A stretch of 64,000 bases of DNA from Deltaproteobacteria bacterium (GTDB lineage: Bacteria > Desulfobacterota > DSM-4660 > Desulfatiglandales > HGW-15): assembly GCA_019310485.1 (NCBI GenBank), contig JAFDEF010000015.1, positions 62,001 to 126,000 of the forward strand, read 5' to 3'. The notes beneath the pieces were generated by a model that made no database searches, was not told the DNA's origin, and saw only the letters and a program-made list of their open reading frames with translations. Position numbers and translations under genes: made by a program. Below, piece by piece: positions 17,423-27,647 of this stretch (position 1 is its first letter; every line of letters begins with the position of its first letter).

Positions 17423-18062
17423 GACCCTTGTACAACCCGTTTTCTTCTATGTAAGATATTACCTCCTGCGGCACAAGGAAGCGTATAGATTTTCGTCCGG
17501 CTACTTTTTCCCTTATCCTTGTGGAGGAAATATCCATGAGGGTCGCCTGCTTGTAAATTAAGAAATTCCCGGAACCAGCCACGAACCTATGCTCGCTTTC
17601 CTTTCTAAAGCCAACGCCCAGGGAAAGAAGGAAAGGTTCAAGCTTTTTTGATGAAATGCCGGGTCTTTCAACAACCACGAAATCAGCGTAATCAAAAAGG
17701 CTTTTATAGTCCTTCCAGGTTTCAATCTCCACAAAGGCGTCCATGCCTATAATGAAGAAAAGCTTGAGGTCATCGGGGAAAATACGGTGGAACTCCCTGA
17801 GGGTTTCAATCGAGTAAGAAAGGCCCTGGCGACGGCCTTCCATGTCAAGCGCCTCAAGCATGGGGGAAGCTGAGGCAGCCATTCTGACCATCTCGAGCCT
17901 GTGCTGAAATGAAGTTAGGGGCTTTTTTTCTTTGTGAGGCGGGGCAGCTGCCGGGATCAGGTAGACTTTTTCCAGTTCCAGCTCTTCTGCTATTTCCTCT
18001 GCAAGGCGCAAGTGCCCAAAATGAACCGGATCAAAGGTGCCCCCAAGAATGCCTAAGCGCAA
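17409..18062 (-). CDS. nadD: Nicotinate-nucleotide adenylyltransferase
   Basis: 217 residues. GGTFDPVHFGHLRLAEE contains the T/HxGH nucleotidyltransferase motif and ISSTRIRE near the end is the second ATP-binding motif (IS-x-T-x-IR). The enzyme joins ATP and nicotinate mononucleotide to form deamido-NAD in NAD synthesis, in the cytoplasm. It starts 13 bases behind proA and overlaps rsfS, so it belongs to the long obgE-proBA operon. Confidence 0.95.
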   Translation of the reverse strand: MRLGILGGTFDPVHFGHLRLAEEIAEELELEKVYLIPAAAPPHKEKKPLTSFQHRLEMVRMAASASPMLEALDMEGRRQGLSYSIETLREFHRIFPDDLKLFFIIGMDAFVEIETWKDYKSLFDYADFVVVERPGISSKKLEPFLLSLGVGFRKESEHRFVAGSGNFLIYKQATLMDISSTRIREKVAGRKSIRFLVPQEVISYIEENGLYKGHEND

Positions 18063-18074
18063 AAGCCTACCCTC

Positions 18075-19321
18075 TCAAAGCCTTACCTGGCCATGACCGT
18101 AAACAATGAATTTCCTGGTTGTCAACTCCTCCAAACCCATTGGGCCGAACGCGTGGAGCTTTGATGTGCTTATTCCTATCTCAGCCCCCAGCCCTAGCTG
18201 GTTGCCGTCGTTAAAACGCGTTGAAGCATTGACGAGAACGACCGATGAGTCAACTTCTGCCAGAAAACGCTGGGCTCGGTTGTAATCGTTGGTGACAATG
18301 GCTTCAGTGTGGTTTGAACCATACTTCTCTATATGATCAAGCGCTTCTTCCATGTCGGATACTATCTTGACTGCAAGCACGAGGTCAAGGAATTCCGCGG
18401 GCCAGTCTGAATGTACTGCGGGCTTTGCCCAAGAGACGAGCCCAAGCGTCCGCGGACACCCCCTTATCTCTACTCCCGCATCCCTGAGACGCTCTGCCAT
18501 GGCAGGAAGAAACCTCTCCGCGATCCGTTCGTGAACAAGAAGGGTTTCCATGGCATTACACACCCCGGGACGCTGTACCTTGGCATTAAAGCATATCTCG
18601 GAGGCGACTTCAATGTCTGCAAACTCGTCAACGTAGACGTGGCAAACACCTTTGTAGTGCTTCAAGACAGGAATACTTGAATGACTCACCACGTACCGAA
18701 TCAGCCCCTCCCCTCCCCTGGGAATTATAAGATCAACGTATTCCTTTAGGCCCAGCAGTATTCCGACCGCGTCTCTGGAAGTTGTGGGCACAAGCTGGAT
18801 TGCTTTCCCAGGAAGGCCAACCTCCCTTAGCGCTTCCCTCATCAATTTTTCCAGGATCAGGTTTGAATGAATAGCTTCGGAACCGCCCTTTAGTATGACT
18901 GCGTTTCCTGATTTCAGGCACAGGCTACCGGCATCCACAGTCACGTTCGGACGCGACTCGTAAATGAAACCAATAACCCCGAGAGGTATCCTCACCCTGC
19001 CGACCAGCAACCCGTTGGGTCTTTTCCACATGCCCGTCACTTCGCCCACCGGGTCAGGGAGGTCAGCGACTTCATTCAAGGAATCAGCCATTGCTTTGAT
19101 CGTTTTTTCATCCAGCGTTAATCTATCTATCATGGCTGAACTAAGGCCTGTTTTTCTGGCTTGTTCAACATCTTTCATGTTCTCCTGCTTAATAGAGCCC
19201 TGCTCTTCCAATAACTTTCGACTCATGAGCCGAAGCGCAGCATCTTTCTTTGCCCTGTCAACCTTCCTGAGACCCCTGGCAGCCTCCTTGGCATTCTTCG
19301 CAATGGTCTTTATTGTCTGCT

Positions 19322-19331
<10 letters not shown>
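18075..19331 (-). CDS. proA: Gamma-glutamyl phosphate reductase
   Basis: 418 residues, the normal ProA length. An NADPH-dependent aldehyde-dehydrogenase-fold enzyme that reduces glutamyl 5-phosphate to glutamate 5-semialdehyde in proline synthesis. [20 protein letters not shown] and the catalytic cysteine segment [18 protein letters not shown] (Cys in GVCNAME) are present, as is [20 protein letters not shown] near the end. The ATG overlaps the proB stop by ten bases, so the two enzymes, which pass an unstable intermediate, are translated together. Confidence 0.96.
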
Positions 19332-21790
<2,459 letters not shown>

Positions 21791-21883
21791 GACGCTAAAT
21801 CCTTATCAGAAAAAATCTTATCCTTTTTGTCCTACTTTTTTGTCCGGATGCCATTCAGCCTCACTGGGCATCCAAAACCATTC

Positions 21884-22198
21884 TTAGCTTGCTTCGATAC
21901 GCTCTATCCCTACCAGGCTAAGGTCCTGCCTGTGGCCCTGCTTCTTGCGATAACCCTTTCGTCTCTTATACTTGAACACTACTATCTTCTTGCCCCTCTC
22001 ATGGCGCTTAACACGCCCAACCACTTTGACATTTTCCAGGAATGGCCGGCCGACCTGAACCTTGTCGCCGTCTGAGGTTAGAAGCACCTGGTCAAAAACG
22101 ACTGTATCCCCTTCCTTAGCAGGAAGCTTTTCAACCCTTATGTCCTCGCCTTCCGAAATCCGGTATTGTTTTCCGCCCGTTTTAATGATCGCATACAT
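21884..22198 (-). CDS. rplU: 50S ribosomal protein L21
   Basis: 104 residues, standard length. MYAIIKTGGKQYRISEGEDI and KYKRRKGYRKKQGHRQ are the typical start and basic rRNA-binding loop. First gene of the leftward operon that runs to the M48 protease; a promoter is placed just upstream. Confidence 0.98.
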   Translation of the reverse strand: MYAIIKTGGKQYRISEGEDIRVEKLPAKEGDTVVFDQVLLTSDGDKVQVGRPFLENVKVVGRVKRHERGKKIVVFKYKRRKGYRKKQGHRQDLSLVGIERIEAS

Positions 22199-22230
22199 TT
22201 TGTGAATCTCCCGATATCTTCAAACTTTTT

Positions 22231-22259
22231 AAGTTAGTTTTTTCTTCATCCAAAGTCAA
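22231..22259 (-). promoter_or_regulatory. Promoter of the rplU-rpmA-obgE operon
   Basis: On the minus strand TTGACT at 22259-22254 and TAACTT at 22236-22231 are 17 bases apart, 33 bases before the rplU start. It is the best sigma-70 pair between the tRNA-Arg gene and rplU. Confidence 0.5.
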
Positions 22260-22473
22260 TACAAATTTGCAGACCAAATTCACCGGGCCGCATCATCTCC
22301 CTCGCTTTCTTGATTGCTTCTCAAAAACCGTTCTCTTAACCAGAGGCAAAACTGCTCATTTCTACTTACTACTTATAGCTTTACATAACTTTTTTATGAT
22401 ACTTCTCATTAATACAAAACCAAAAATACCAGTAATTTCTTACAATGCTTTCTAATTCGGGCCACAAAGAAAG

Positions 22474-22547
22474 TGCCCCCGGCAAGACTCGAACTTGCGG
22501 CACCCAGATTAGGAATCTGGTGCTCTATCCACCTGAGCTACGGGGGC
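22474..22547 (-). tRNA. tRNA-Arg (CCU anticodon)
   Basis: A 74-base cloverleaf: acceptor GCCCCCG/CGGGGGC, D arm GCTC...GAGC, anticodon stem CCAGA/TCTGG around loop TTCCTAA (anticodon CCT), T arm GCAAG-TTCGAGT-CTTGC, discriminator A. The CCA end is not encoded. It reads AGG arginine codons. Integrase remnants lie on its 5' side. Confidence 0.97.
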
Positions 22548-22593
22548 ATAAAGGAAAATCAATAACTTACGAAGAAGCTATATTCGACACCTC

Positions 22594-22899
22594 TCAAAAT
22601 GTGACATTTTGTGAAATACCAGATTTGACAGACCAGGTCAACCCGTTCAAACGGTTCGCCGCTTTGTTTTTGTGCCTCTCGCTCAAATGGGCGTATCTCA
22701 AGGTCATGGTCATGGTCTTGCGCCCTAGGAGCCTGTCGCCTGTTGCCCAGTTCTCCTTTGGCAGATCTTCAAACTGGATAATCACGGCTTCAGACGGCAC
22801 ACCGGCAACTTCAACCATTGTCTCCGCTAGTGCCCTGGCCATATCCGCCTTTTGCTCCTTTGTCCTTCCGGCCCACATACTGACTCGCAAAATAGGCAT
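22594..22899 (-). CDS. Tautomerase-like domain joined to tyrosine-integrase tail
   Basis: 101 residues. Residues 1-57 (MPILRVSMWAGRTKEQKADM, with EAVIIQFEDLPKENWATG) match the 4-oxalocrotonate tautomerase fold, including Pro2 as the catalytic base. From residue 58 the protein reads LLGRKTMTMTLRYAHLSERH, which is the end of a tyrosine recombinase (LLGHKTMTMT-x-RYAHLS, with the catalytic Tyr in RYAHLS). Tautomerases normally end at about residue 62. The join is in frame and looks like a deletion or recombination scar beside tRNA-Arg. The tautomerase half may still fold; the tail cannot act as a recombinase alone. Confidence 0.7.
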   Translation of the reverse strand: MPILRVSMWAGRTKEQKADMARALAETMVEVAGVPSEAVIIQFEDLPKENWATGDRLLGRKTMTMTLRYAHLSERHKNKAANRLNGLTWSVKSGISQNVTF

Positions 22900-23285
22900 G
22901 GTCCTTCCTCCTTTGTTTCCCTTCTCCTATAGGATCAACCCTTCTCACTATAATTGACTATTTTTCCGGTTATATCATGGCCTGGGCAATCGTGAAGACG
23001 GTGAGTCAACGTGAGGTGGAGCCCCACGGGCAAGCCCGTGGCACCACTTAGTCTCGCCGAATTGCTTCGCAATCGGCGGGACTTAGTGGCACGACATCCC
23101 GCCCGCCCTTAACCGCATTCATCCACGGCTAAAGCCGTGGCTTTCTGCGGGCGGGGTAAACAGCGGCCTAACCTTGCATGCACCGGACTGGGGCTTCGCT
23201 GCAGAGAAAACGCGGGGCGCGTAAGCCAATGTCACGGCAGGCAAAACGTTTCTCGCAATGCTGGCCGCAGCCGCTGATGCTCTTG
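22900..23285. other. Gene-free stretch holding a palindrome array
   Basis: No gene is supported. It contains several nested GC-rich inverted repeats (23024-23155), annotated as a repeat. The remainder shows no coding potential. Confidence 0.5.
23024..23155. repeat. Array of REP-like palindromes
   Basis: Four inverted repeats follow each other: CCACGGGC-AA-GCCCGTGG (23024-23041); a 44-base hairpin with arms CCACTTAGTCTCGCCGA and TCGGCGGGACTTAGTGG (23045-23088); an outer pair CCCGCCCGC/GCGGGCGG (23098-23106 and 23147-23154); and nested in it CCACGGCT-AA-AGCCGTGG (23123-23140). The short CCACGGGC-type palindromes resemble REP elements moved by RAYT transposases, but no RAYT gene is in the window. 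Confidence 0.65.
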
Positions 23286-23600
23286 CTATGCGGCACTAAG
23301 TGGGCGGATTTGAGAGAGCTCTTTTCCAAAACGCTGCTGGGAATCCCATAAATCTCGAGCGTGTTGTGCGTTCAGCCAGAATTCAGGAGAATTCCCGAAA
23401 AGACGAGACAGTCTTAGCGCCATTACCGGCGTTATGGCACGGCGTTCTCTTAAAAGCTCATTAATCGTTTGACGTGATACCCCAATAGCCGCAGCCAATG
23501 AGGTCGCGTTTAGATTGAAATCTGGCATGAAGTCTTCCCTGATCATTTCGCCAGGATGCGTTGGGGGTATTTCGCGTTTTTTTATATTCGGAATTGCCAT
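23286..23600 (-). CDS. higA: HigA-type antitoxin
   Basis: About 104 residues from ATG 23600; an upstream in-frame start at 23615 adds five residues. REIPPTHPGEMIREDFMPDF is the HigA/VapI signature and LAAAIGVSRQTINELLRERR is the helix-turn-helix. ALRLSRLFGNSPEFWLNAQ completes the XRE-type fold. It neutralises HigB and represses the operon. Here the antitoxin is the second gene, the usual inverted order for higBA. Confidence 0.9.
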   Translation of the reverse strand: MAIPNIKKREIPPTHPGEMIREDFMPDFNLNATSLAAAIGVSRQTINELLRERRAITPVMALRLSRLFGNSPEFWLNAQHARDLWDSQQRFGKELSQIRPLSAA

Positions 23601-23611
23601 GGTTTTATCCC

Positions 23612-23893
23612 TCAATGGTAATCGGTTATTTCAACATCGAAGGCATCGCCGTCGATGAAACGAAAACATATTCGCCATTGCTCGCTGATCGATATTGAAT
23701 ATTGCCCTTTTCTGTCTCCTTTCAATGCGTGCAACCGGTTGCTTGGAGGCACCCTTAGATCGTTCAAGGTGTTTGCATAGTGGATATATTCCAAACGACG
23801 TATGGCTCTTTTTACCAGATCAGCAGGTAACCTTTTCGATTTTCCTTTAATGAAAAGGTGCTGCGTTTCTTTGTTAGCGAATGTTTTTATCAC
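23612..23893 (-). CDS. higB: HigB-type mRNA interferase toxin
   Basis: 93 residues. IKTFANKETQHLFIKGKSKR, LRVPPSNRLHALKGDRKGQY and SISISEQWRICFRF are the RelE/HigB pattern, with the basic and aromatic residues (K, R, W) used to cleave ribosome-bound mRNA. It ends 12 bases before the HigA start. The pair appears complete and intact. Confidence 0.9.
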   Translation of the reverse strand: MIKTFANKETQHLFIKGKSKRLPADLVKRAIRRLEYIHYANTLNDLRVPPSNRLHALKGDRKGQYSISISEQWRICFRFIDGDAFDVEITDYH

Positions 23894-23929
23894 TTAGATA
23901 ATGTATTTTGTCACGTGACAGTTGTCAAG

Positions 23930-24115
23930 TGCAAATGTTCGGCGCTTTGTTCTCCTGGTCCTCGCCAGGGTGAGTATATCTCAGGCTGTGGTCATGGTCT
24001 TGTGCCCTAGCAATTCCTGAACTTCTCTCAGGGGTCCCACCTCGCACCAAAACATGACTTGCAAATGCGTGTGTCGCAGATCAAGAAATTCAAAGTGCGG
24101 GTTGGCCCTGACAGA
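23930..24115 (-). pseudogene. Tyrosine integrase remnant
   Basis: The minus strand reads PHFEFLDLRHTHLQVM, then PLREVQELLGHKTMTTA and a stop. LDLRHT and ELLGHKTMT are the His-x-x-Arg and LGH boxes of tyrosine recombinases; the rest is mutated and interrupted. Its LLGHKTMT segment is homologous to the tail fused to the tautomerase 1.3 kb away, and both sit around higBA. It is a dead fragment. Confidence 0.6.
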
Positions 24116-24124
24116 AAACACGGC

Positions 24125-24149
24125 GATGTATAATATAAATCTATACATC
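24125..24149. promoter_or_regulatory. vapB operator over the -10 region
   Basis: GATGTATA (24125-24132) and TATACATC (24142-24149) are exact inverted repeats nine bases apart, 15 bases before the antitoxin ATG. TATAAT at 24129-24134 lies inside the left arm, so a bound VapB would cover the -10 element. Confidence 0.6.
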
Positions 24150-24163
24150 ATAGGAGGTGCGAC

Positions 24164-24392
24164 ATGGTACGGACACAAATATACCTGACAGAGCGTCAGC
24201 GTCACGAATTAGCGGCTATTGCGTACACTGTCTGGAAAAAGCAAAGCGAGCTCATTCGAGAAGCGGTTGATCGTCTCATCAAAGAAGAGGCAAGCGGGAG
24301 AGGCTGTATTGCGCCAAGCTCCCGGGATCTGGAAAGATCGCACGGATCTTCCCTATTTCAGAGCAACTCGTGCCGAACGGGATAGGAACTGA
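24164..24392 (+). pseudogene. VapB-like ribbon-helix-helix antitoxin, frameshifted
   Basis: A strong AGGAGGTG site precedes ATG 24164. The first 47 codons read MVRTQIYLTERQRHELAAIA and KKQSELIREAVDRLIKEEA, a CopG-type DNA-binding domain. After codon 47 the frame turns to unrelated residues, but the neighbouring frame continues EAVLRQAPGIWKDRTDLPYF and ends at 24392, the usual toxin-binding tail. A small indel near 24300 therefore split the gene. It could still make a DNA-binding half. Confidence 0.7.
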
Positions 24393-24394
24393 TC

Positions 24395-24430
24395 ATGGCT
24401 AAGTCAATACTTCTGGACACGGGTGTGGGA
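24395..24430 (+). pseudogene. VapC toxin stub (about 11 codons)
   Basis: ATG 24395 opens MAKSILLDTGV, the invariant start of VapC PIN toxins with the first catalytic Asp. After GV the sequence departs from the family and runs into the end of the convergent acyl-CoA ligase gene. The toxin was deleted at this junction. Confidence 0.6.
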
Positions 24431-24438
24431 CCTAATTG

Positions 24439-26094
24439 TCATACACTTATCTTCCCTTTTTCTTTTCTTATCCTTCTTCTTTCCTCATCCCTGATTTCCC
24501 GCCTTAGAAGTTTCCCGACCTTGGACTTGGGAAGCATGTCCCTGAACTCTATATACTGGGGGATCTTATAGGGGGCCAACCTATCCCTGCACCATTTCAG
24601 CAACTCTGATCCGCTTATACCCCTTACATCTTCCTTGAGCACAACAATACCCTTGATCCTCTCTCCCACACGGGAATCAGGAACGCCCACCACGCAAGCG
24701 CCTATCACTGCAGGGTGATCCTGGAGAACCGCTTCTATCTCCGAGCAAGAGACCCTGTAACCCTTGTATTTTATGATGTCAGCCCCTCTATCCACGTAGA
24801 AAAGCTGGCCATCCTGGTCTGTCCTCACAAAATCGTTCATTCGGTACCAGATGCGGCCATCTATTTTCACGTAGGCCTTTGCAGTTTCTTCAGGCTTTTT
24901 CCAGTACCCCTTAGAAATATACTCTGAAGTCACGAGCAACTCTCCAGGAGTGCCCGGCGGCACCGGTTCTAGGGTCTCCGGGTCAACAATCCTGATTTCC
25001 CTGCTGGGGAGCGGTCTCCCCACCGCCCCCGGGAGGGGCTCTTCTGCCAAGGGCGTCATGGCCACGAAGCCCACCTCTGTAGCCCCATAGACCTGGTAGA
25101 TGGGTACGTGGAATTTTGCTTTCCACCGGTTAAATACCTCAAGGGGAAGCACGTCACCACCGCTCCAGCAATACTTGAGAGAGCTGAGGTCATAGAGATC
25201 CAGCCGATCATTTTCAAGAATCATTCGGTAAAGGGTAGGAGCTCCCAGGAAAAGGGTGACCCGGTATTTCTCGATTGCCTTGAGTATGGGGTCAACCTGG
25301 GGAATAGGCATAAGCACTGCAGTATTGCCTTTGGTTAGAACCAGCCCAAAAAGCACTCCCTGCGCCATCTGGTGAAATAAGGGGGCCACCATTATGAGGA
25401 CTTCCTGCGCCTCTTTTACAAAGCCTTCACCAACCTTTCGGATATCATCCACAAATGAGACCATGCCGGTGTGGGTAAGATAGCATCCCTTTGGGAAACC
25501 GGTCGTGCCTCCAGTGTAAAGCAAATAACAAAGCTGCTCACCTGGATTCAGCTCCACACGTGGCGGGGAGGAAGGATATTTGCCGGTAAGCTGCTTGAAC
25601 ATATAAACATGGTCCCTTTTTCTTACAACGCCATTTGGAACCTTGTCAAAAAGAAACCCTATGGCCCGCTTATAGACCGGAAGCAGGTCAACGTAGGTGG
25701 TGACTATCACTTTTTGAAGGCAAGTATCATCAAAGACCTCCTCCACGTACCTGAAGTTGGTATCCAGACATAGCACCGCCTTACTCCCTGAATCATTGAT
25801 AAGGTACTTTATTTCATGTGGGGTATAAATAGGGGACACGGGTACGGGGATAGCGCCGATCCTCTGGGCAGCGAAGTACCCAATCACAAACTGCGGGCAG
25901 TTGGGGATATAGAGCATTATCTTTTCATCTTTTCCAAGTCCCAGTGCATCAAGTGCAGTAGCAAAACGGTCAATCAAATGTTTAAGCCTGGCATATGAAA
26001 ACTTCTCCCCCAAGTAAATCAATGCAGTTCTGCCGGCGTATTTCTCACACGCACGCTCAAAATCCTGAATAAGTAACTTGTTATATTTTTCCAT
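24439..26094 (-). CDS. AMP-forming acyl-CoA ligase
   Basis: 551 residues. The adenylate-forming signature YTGGTTGFPKG is at 193-203, YGATE at about 336, and the C-terminal catalytic lysine lies in PKSKVGKLLRREI. The protein activates a carboxylic acid to its CoA thioester in two steps through an acyl-AMP. It ends with a lysine/arginine-rich tail. It sits downstream of livF, so it likely activates the acid that the liv-type importer brings in; aromatic or branched/fatty acids are candidates, but the specificity cannot be read. Its end abuts a truncated vapC stub. Confidence 0.85.
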   Translation of the reverse strand: MEKYNKLLIQDFERACEKYAGRTALIYLGEKFSYARLKHLIDRFATALDALGLGKDEKIMLYIPNCPQFVIGYFAAQRIGAIPVPVSPIYTPHEIKYLINDSGSKAVLCLDTNFRYVEEVFDDTCLQKVIVTTYVDLLPVYKRAIGFLFDKVPNGVVRKRDHVYMFKQLTGKYPSSPPRVELNPGEQLCYLLYTGGTTGFPKGCYLTHTGMVSFVDDIRKVGEGFVKEAQEVLIMVAPLFHQMAQGVLFGLVLTKGNTAVLMPIPQVDPILKAIEKYRVTLFLGAPTLYRMILENDRLDLYDLSSLKYCWSGGDVLPLEVFNRWKAKFHVPIYQVYGATEVGFVAMTPLAEEPLPGAVGRPLPSREIRIVDPETLEPVPPGTPGELLVTSEYISKGYWKKPEETAKAYVKIDGRIWYRMNDFVRTDQDGQLFYVDRGADIIKYKGYRVSCSEIEAVLQDHPAVIGACVVGVPDSRVGERIKGIVVLKEDVRGISGSELLKWCRDRLAPYKIPQYIEFRDMLPKSKVGKLLRREIRDEERRRIRKEKGKISV

Positions 26095-26137
26095 TCTGCC
26101 TGACGATTCCCCTAGCCCTATACTTCAGAGCCGATCC

Positions 26138-26890
26138 CTAGAGCCCAAAATAGGCGGATTTCACATCAGGGTTTTCTATTAATTCCTCAGAGGTTCCCTC
26201 AAGCACTGCACTTCCGTTTTCCAGGACATACCCATAATGGATGATGGGGAGTATGGGTCTTGCGTATTGCTCGACGATCAAAACCGCAAGGCCGAATTTC
26301 GTGTTGATGTCCTGGATGGCATCGGTCAGGATTTCTTCTATGGTTGGACTCAGCCCTAGAAGTGGCTCGTCCAGAAGGAGCAGTTTTGGTTGCGCCATCA
26401 GTGCCCTTCCTATTGCAAGCATCTGTTGCTCCCCGCCGCTGAGAAAACCCCCTTCCCTGTTTTTCAGGTCCTTTAGGACAGGGAATATGGTATAGATATA
26501 TTCGAGTGTCCTTTTGGCTTGCTGCCTTGTGGCAAGGATGCCCCCAATTCTTAGATTTTCGATAACGCTGCTTTCCTGGAAAATCCTTCTCCGCTCCGGA
26601 CACAGGATGATCCCCTTCCTGGCCCTTACACTCGCTTCCAACTCAATGACTTCTTCGCCCTCATAAAGGATGCTGCCCAGCACCGTAATCCGTTCACCAC
26701 CCCGCATTTGCTCCTTTCTTTTTAAGTCCAGGATAATTCCCGAAATGGTGTACATGAGGGTGGACTTGCCCGCACTGTTGGTCCCGAAAACCCCCGTTAT
26801 TTTCCCCCGTTCACACTCAAGGCTCGCGTTATTGATGGCAATGGCATTTTCATAAAAAACCATTAGTTCCCTGACCTTGAGAATGCTCAC
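26138..26890 (-). CDS. livF: ABC importer ATPase, LivF-type
   Basis: 250 residues. Walker A GTNSAGKST, signature LSGGEQQ, Walker B LLLLDEPLLGLSP, and the short carboxyl end without the extra segment of LivG identify the LivF branch. It powers import through the LivHM pore with LivG. It overlaps livG by four bases. The insertion ILDLKRKEQMRGGERITVLG in the N-terminal half lengthens a loop slightly. Confidence 0.88.
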   Translation of the reverse strand: MSILKVRELMVFYENAIAINNASLECERGKITGVFGTNSAGKSTLMYTISGIILDLKRKEQMRGGERITVLGSILYEGEEVIELEASVRARKGIILCPERRRIFQESSVIENLRIGGILATRQQAKRTLEYIYTIFPVLKDLKNREGGFLSGGEQQMLAIGRALMAQPKLLLLDEPLLGLSPTIEEILTDAIQDINTKFGLAVLIVEQYARPILPIIHYGYVLENGSAVLEGTSEELIENPDVKSAYFGL

Positions 26891-27645
26891 TTTTTTCTCT
26901 CCCTCCCCAAGTAAGCCTTTTTGACCTCCTCATCTTCCATAACGTCTTCGGGTATGCCATCGGCGATCTTTTGACCGAAATTCATCACAATCACCCTATC
27001 GGCCAGTCGGAAGAGCTCCCTGAGCCGATGCTCAATCATGACTAAAGTCACTCCCTGCATCTGAAGTTTTTCAAGCAATGGAAGAAGCCCGGCTATCTCA
27101 GACATGCTAAGACCTGAGAAGATTTCGTCACAGATAATCACTTCAGGGCTAAGAGCCAGGCACCTTGCTAGCTCCAGCCGTTTCAAGTATCCCAGGGGGA
27201 GGGAGCCGGCGGGTTTGTAAGGTACCCTGGCATCTCTCTCAAAACCAATTTCCTCCAAAATATCTATTGCCACTGCATCAATGTCGCCCAGCCTTCCACT
27301 GCGGGTTTTTTTCACCCTGGGGGAGTTAAGAGGGATAATCAGGTTCTTGAATGCAGGAAGACTGTAGTAGGGCCTCATAACCTGGAATGTGCGGGTAAGC
27401 CCCAAGTTTGCGATCTTGTATGAAGGCATTCCGGTTATATCACTTGCCTTGAATATGACCTTGCCTGAATCAGGCTGAACAAAGCCTGTAATAAGGTTCA
27501 CGAGGGTGGTTTTGCCGGACCCGTTAGGCCCGATTATTCCCAGCACCTCACCTTTACCCAGCGCAAAACTGACATCCGAGACAGCGTGAACTCCACCGAA
27601 TGTTTTGCTGATGCTATTGACTTCAAGGATGACTTCTGCTTTCAA
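26887..27645 (-). CDS. livG: ABC importer ATPase, LivG-type
   Basis: 252 residues. Walker A GPNGSGKTT, Q-loop TRTFQVMRPYYSL, a signature replaced by PLGYLKRLELARCLALSP rather than LSGGQ, and Walker B EVIICDEIFSGLSM are visible. The weak signature (LPLGYLKRLELA) is typical for some LivG proteins. It overlaps livF and follows livM by two bases. Confidence 0.88.
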   Translation of the reverse strand: MKAEVILEVNSISKTFGGVHAVSDVSFALGKGEVLGIIGPNGSGKTTLVNLITGFVQPDSGKVIFKASDITGMPSYKIANLGLTRTFQVMRPYYSLPAFKNLIIPLNSPRVKKTRSGRLGDIDAVAIDILEEIGFERDARVPYKPAGSLPLGYLKRLELARCLALSPEVIICDEIFSGLSMSEIAGLLPLLEKLQMQGVTLVMIEHRLRELFRLADRVIVMNFGQKIADGIPEDVMEDEEVKKAYLGRERKK

Positions 27646-27647
27646 TT

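Noticed and set aside
22474-24430. Typical tRNA-integrated genomic island with att repeats
   Set aside because: The integrase remnants lie on the 5' side of tRNA-Arg and no repeat of its 3' end was found.
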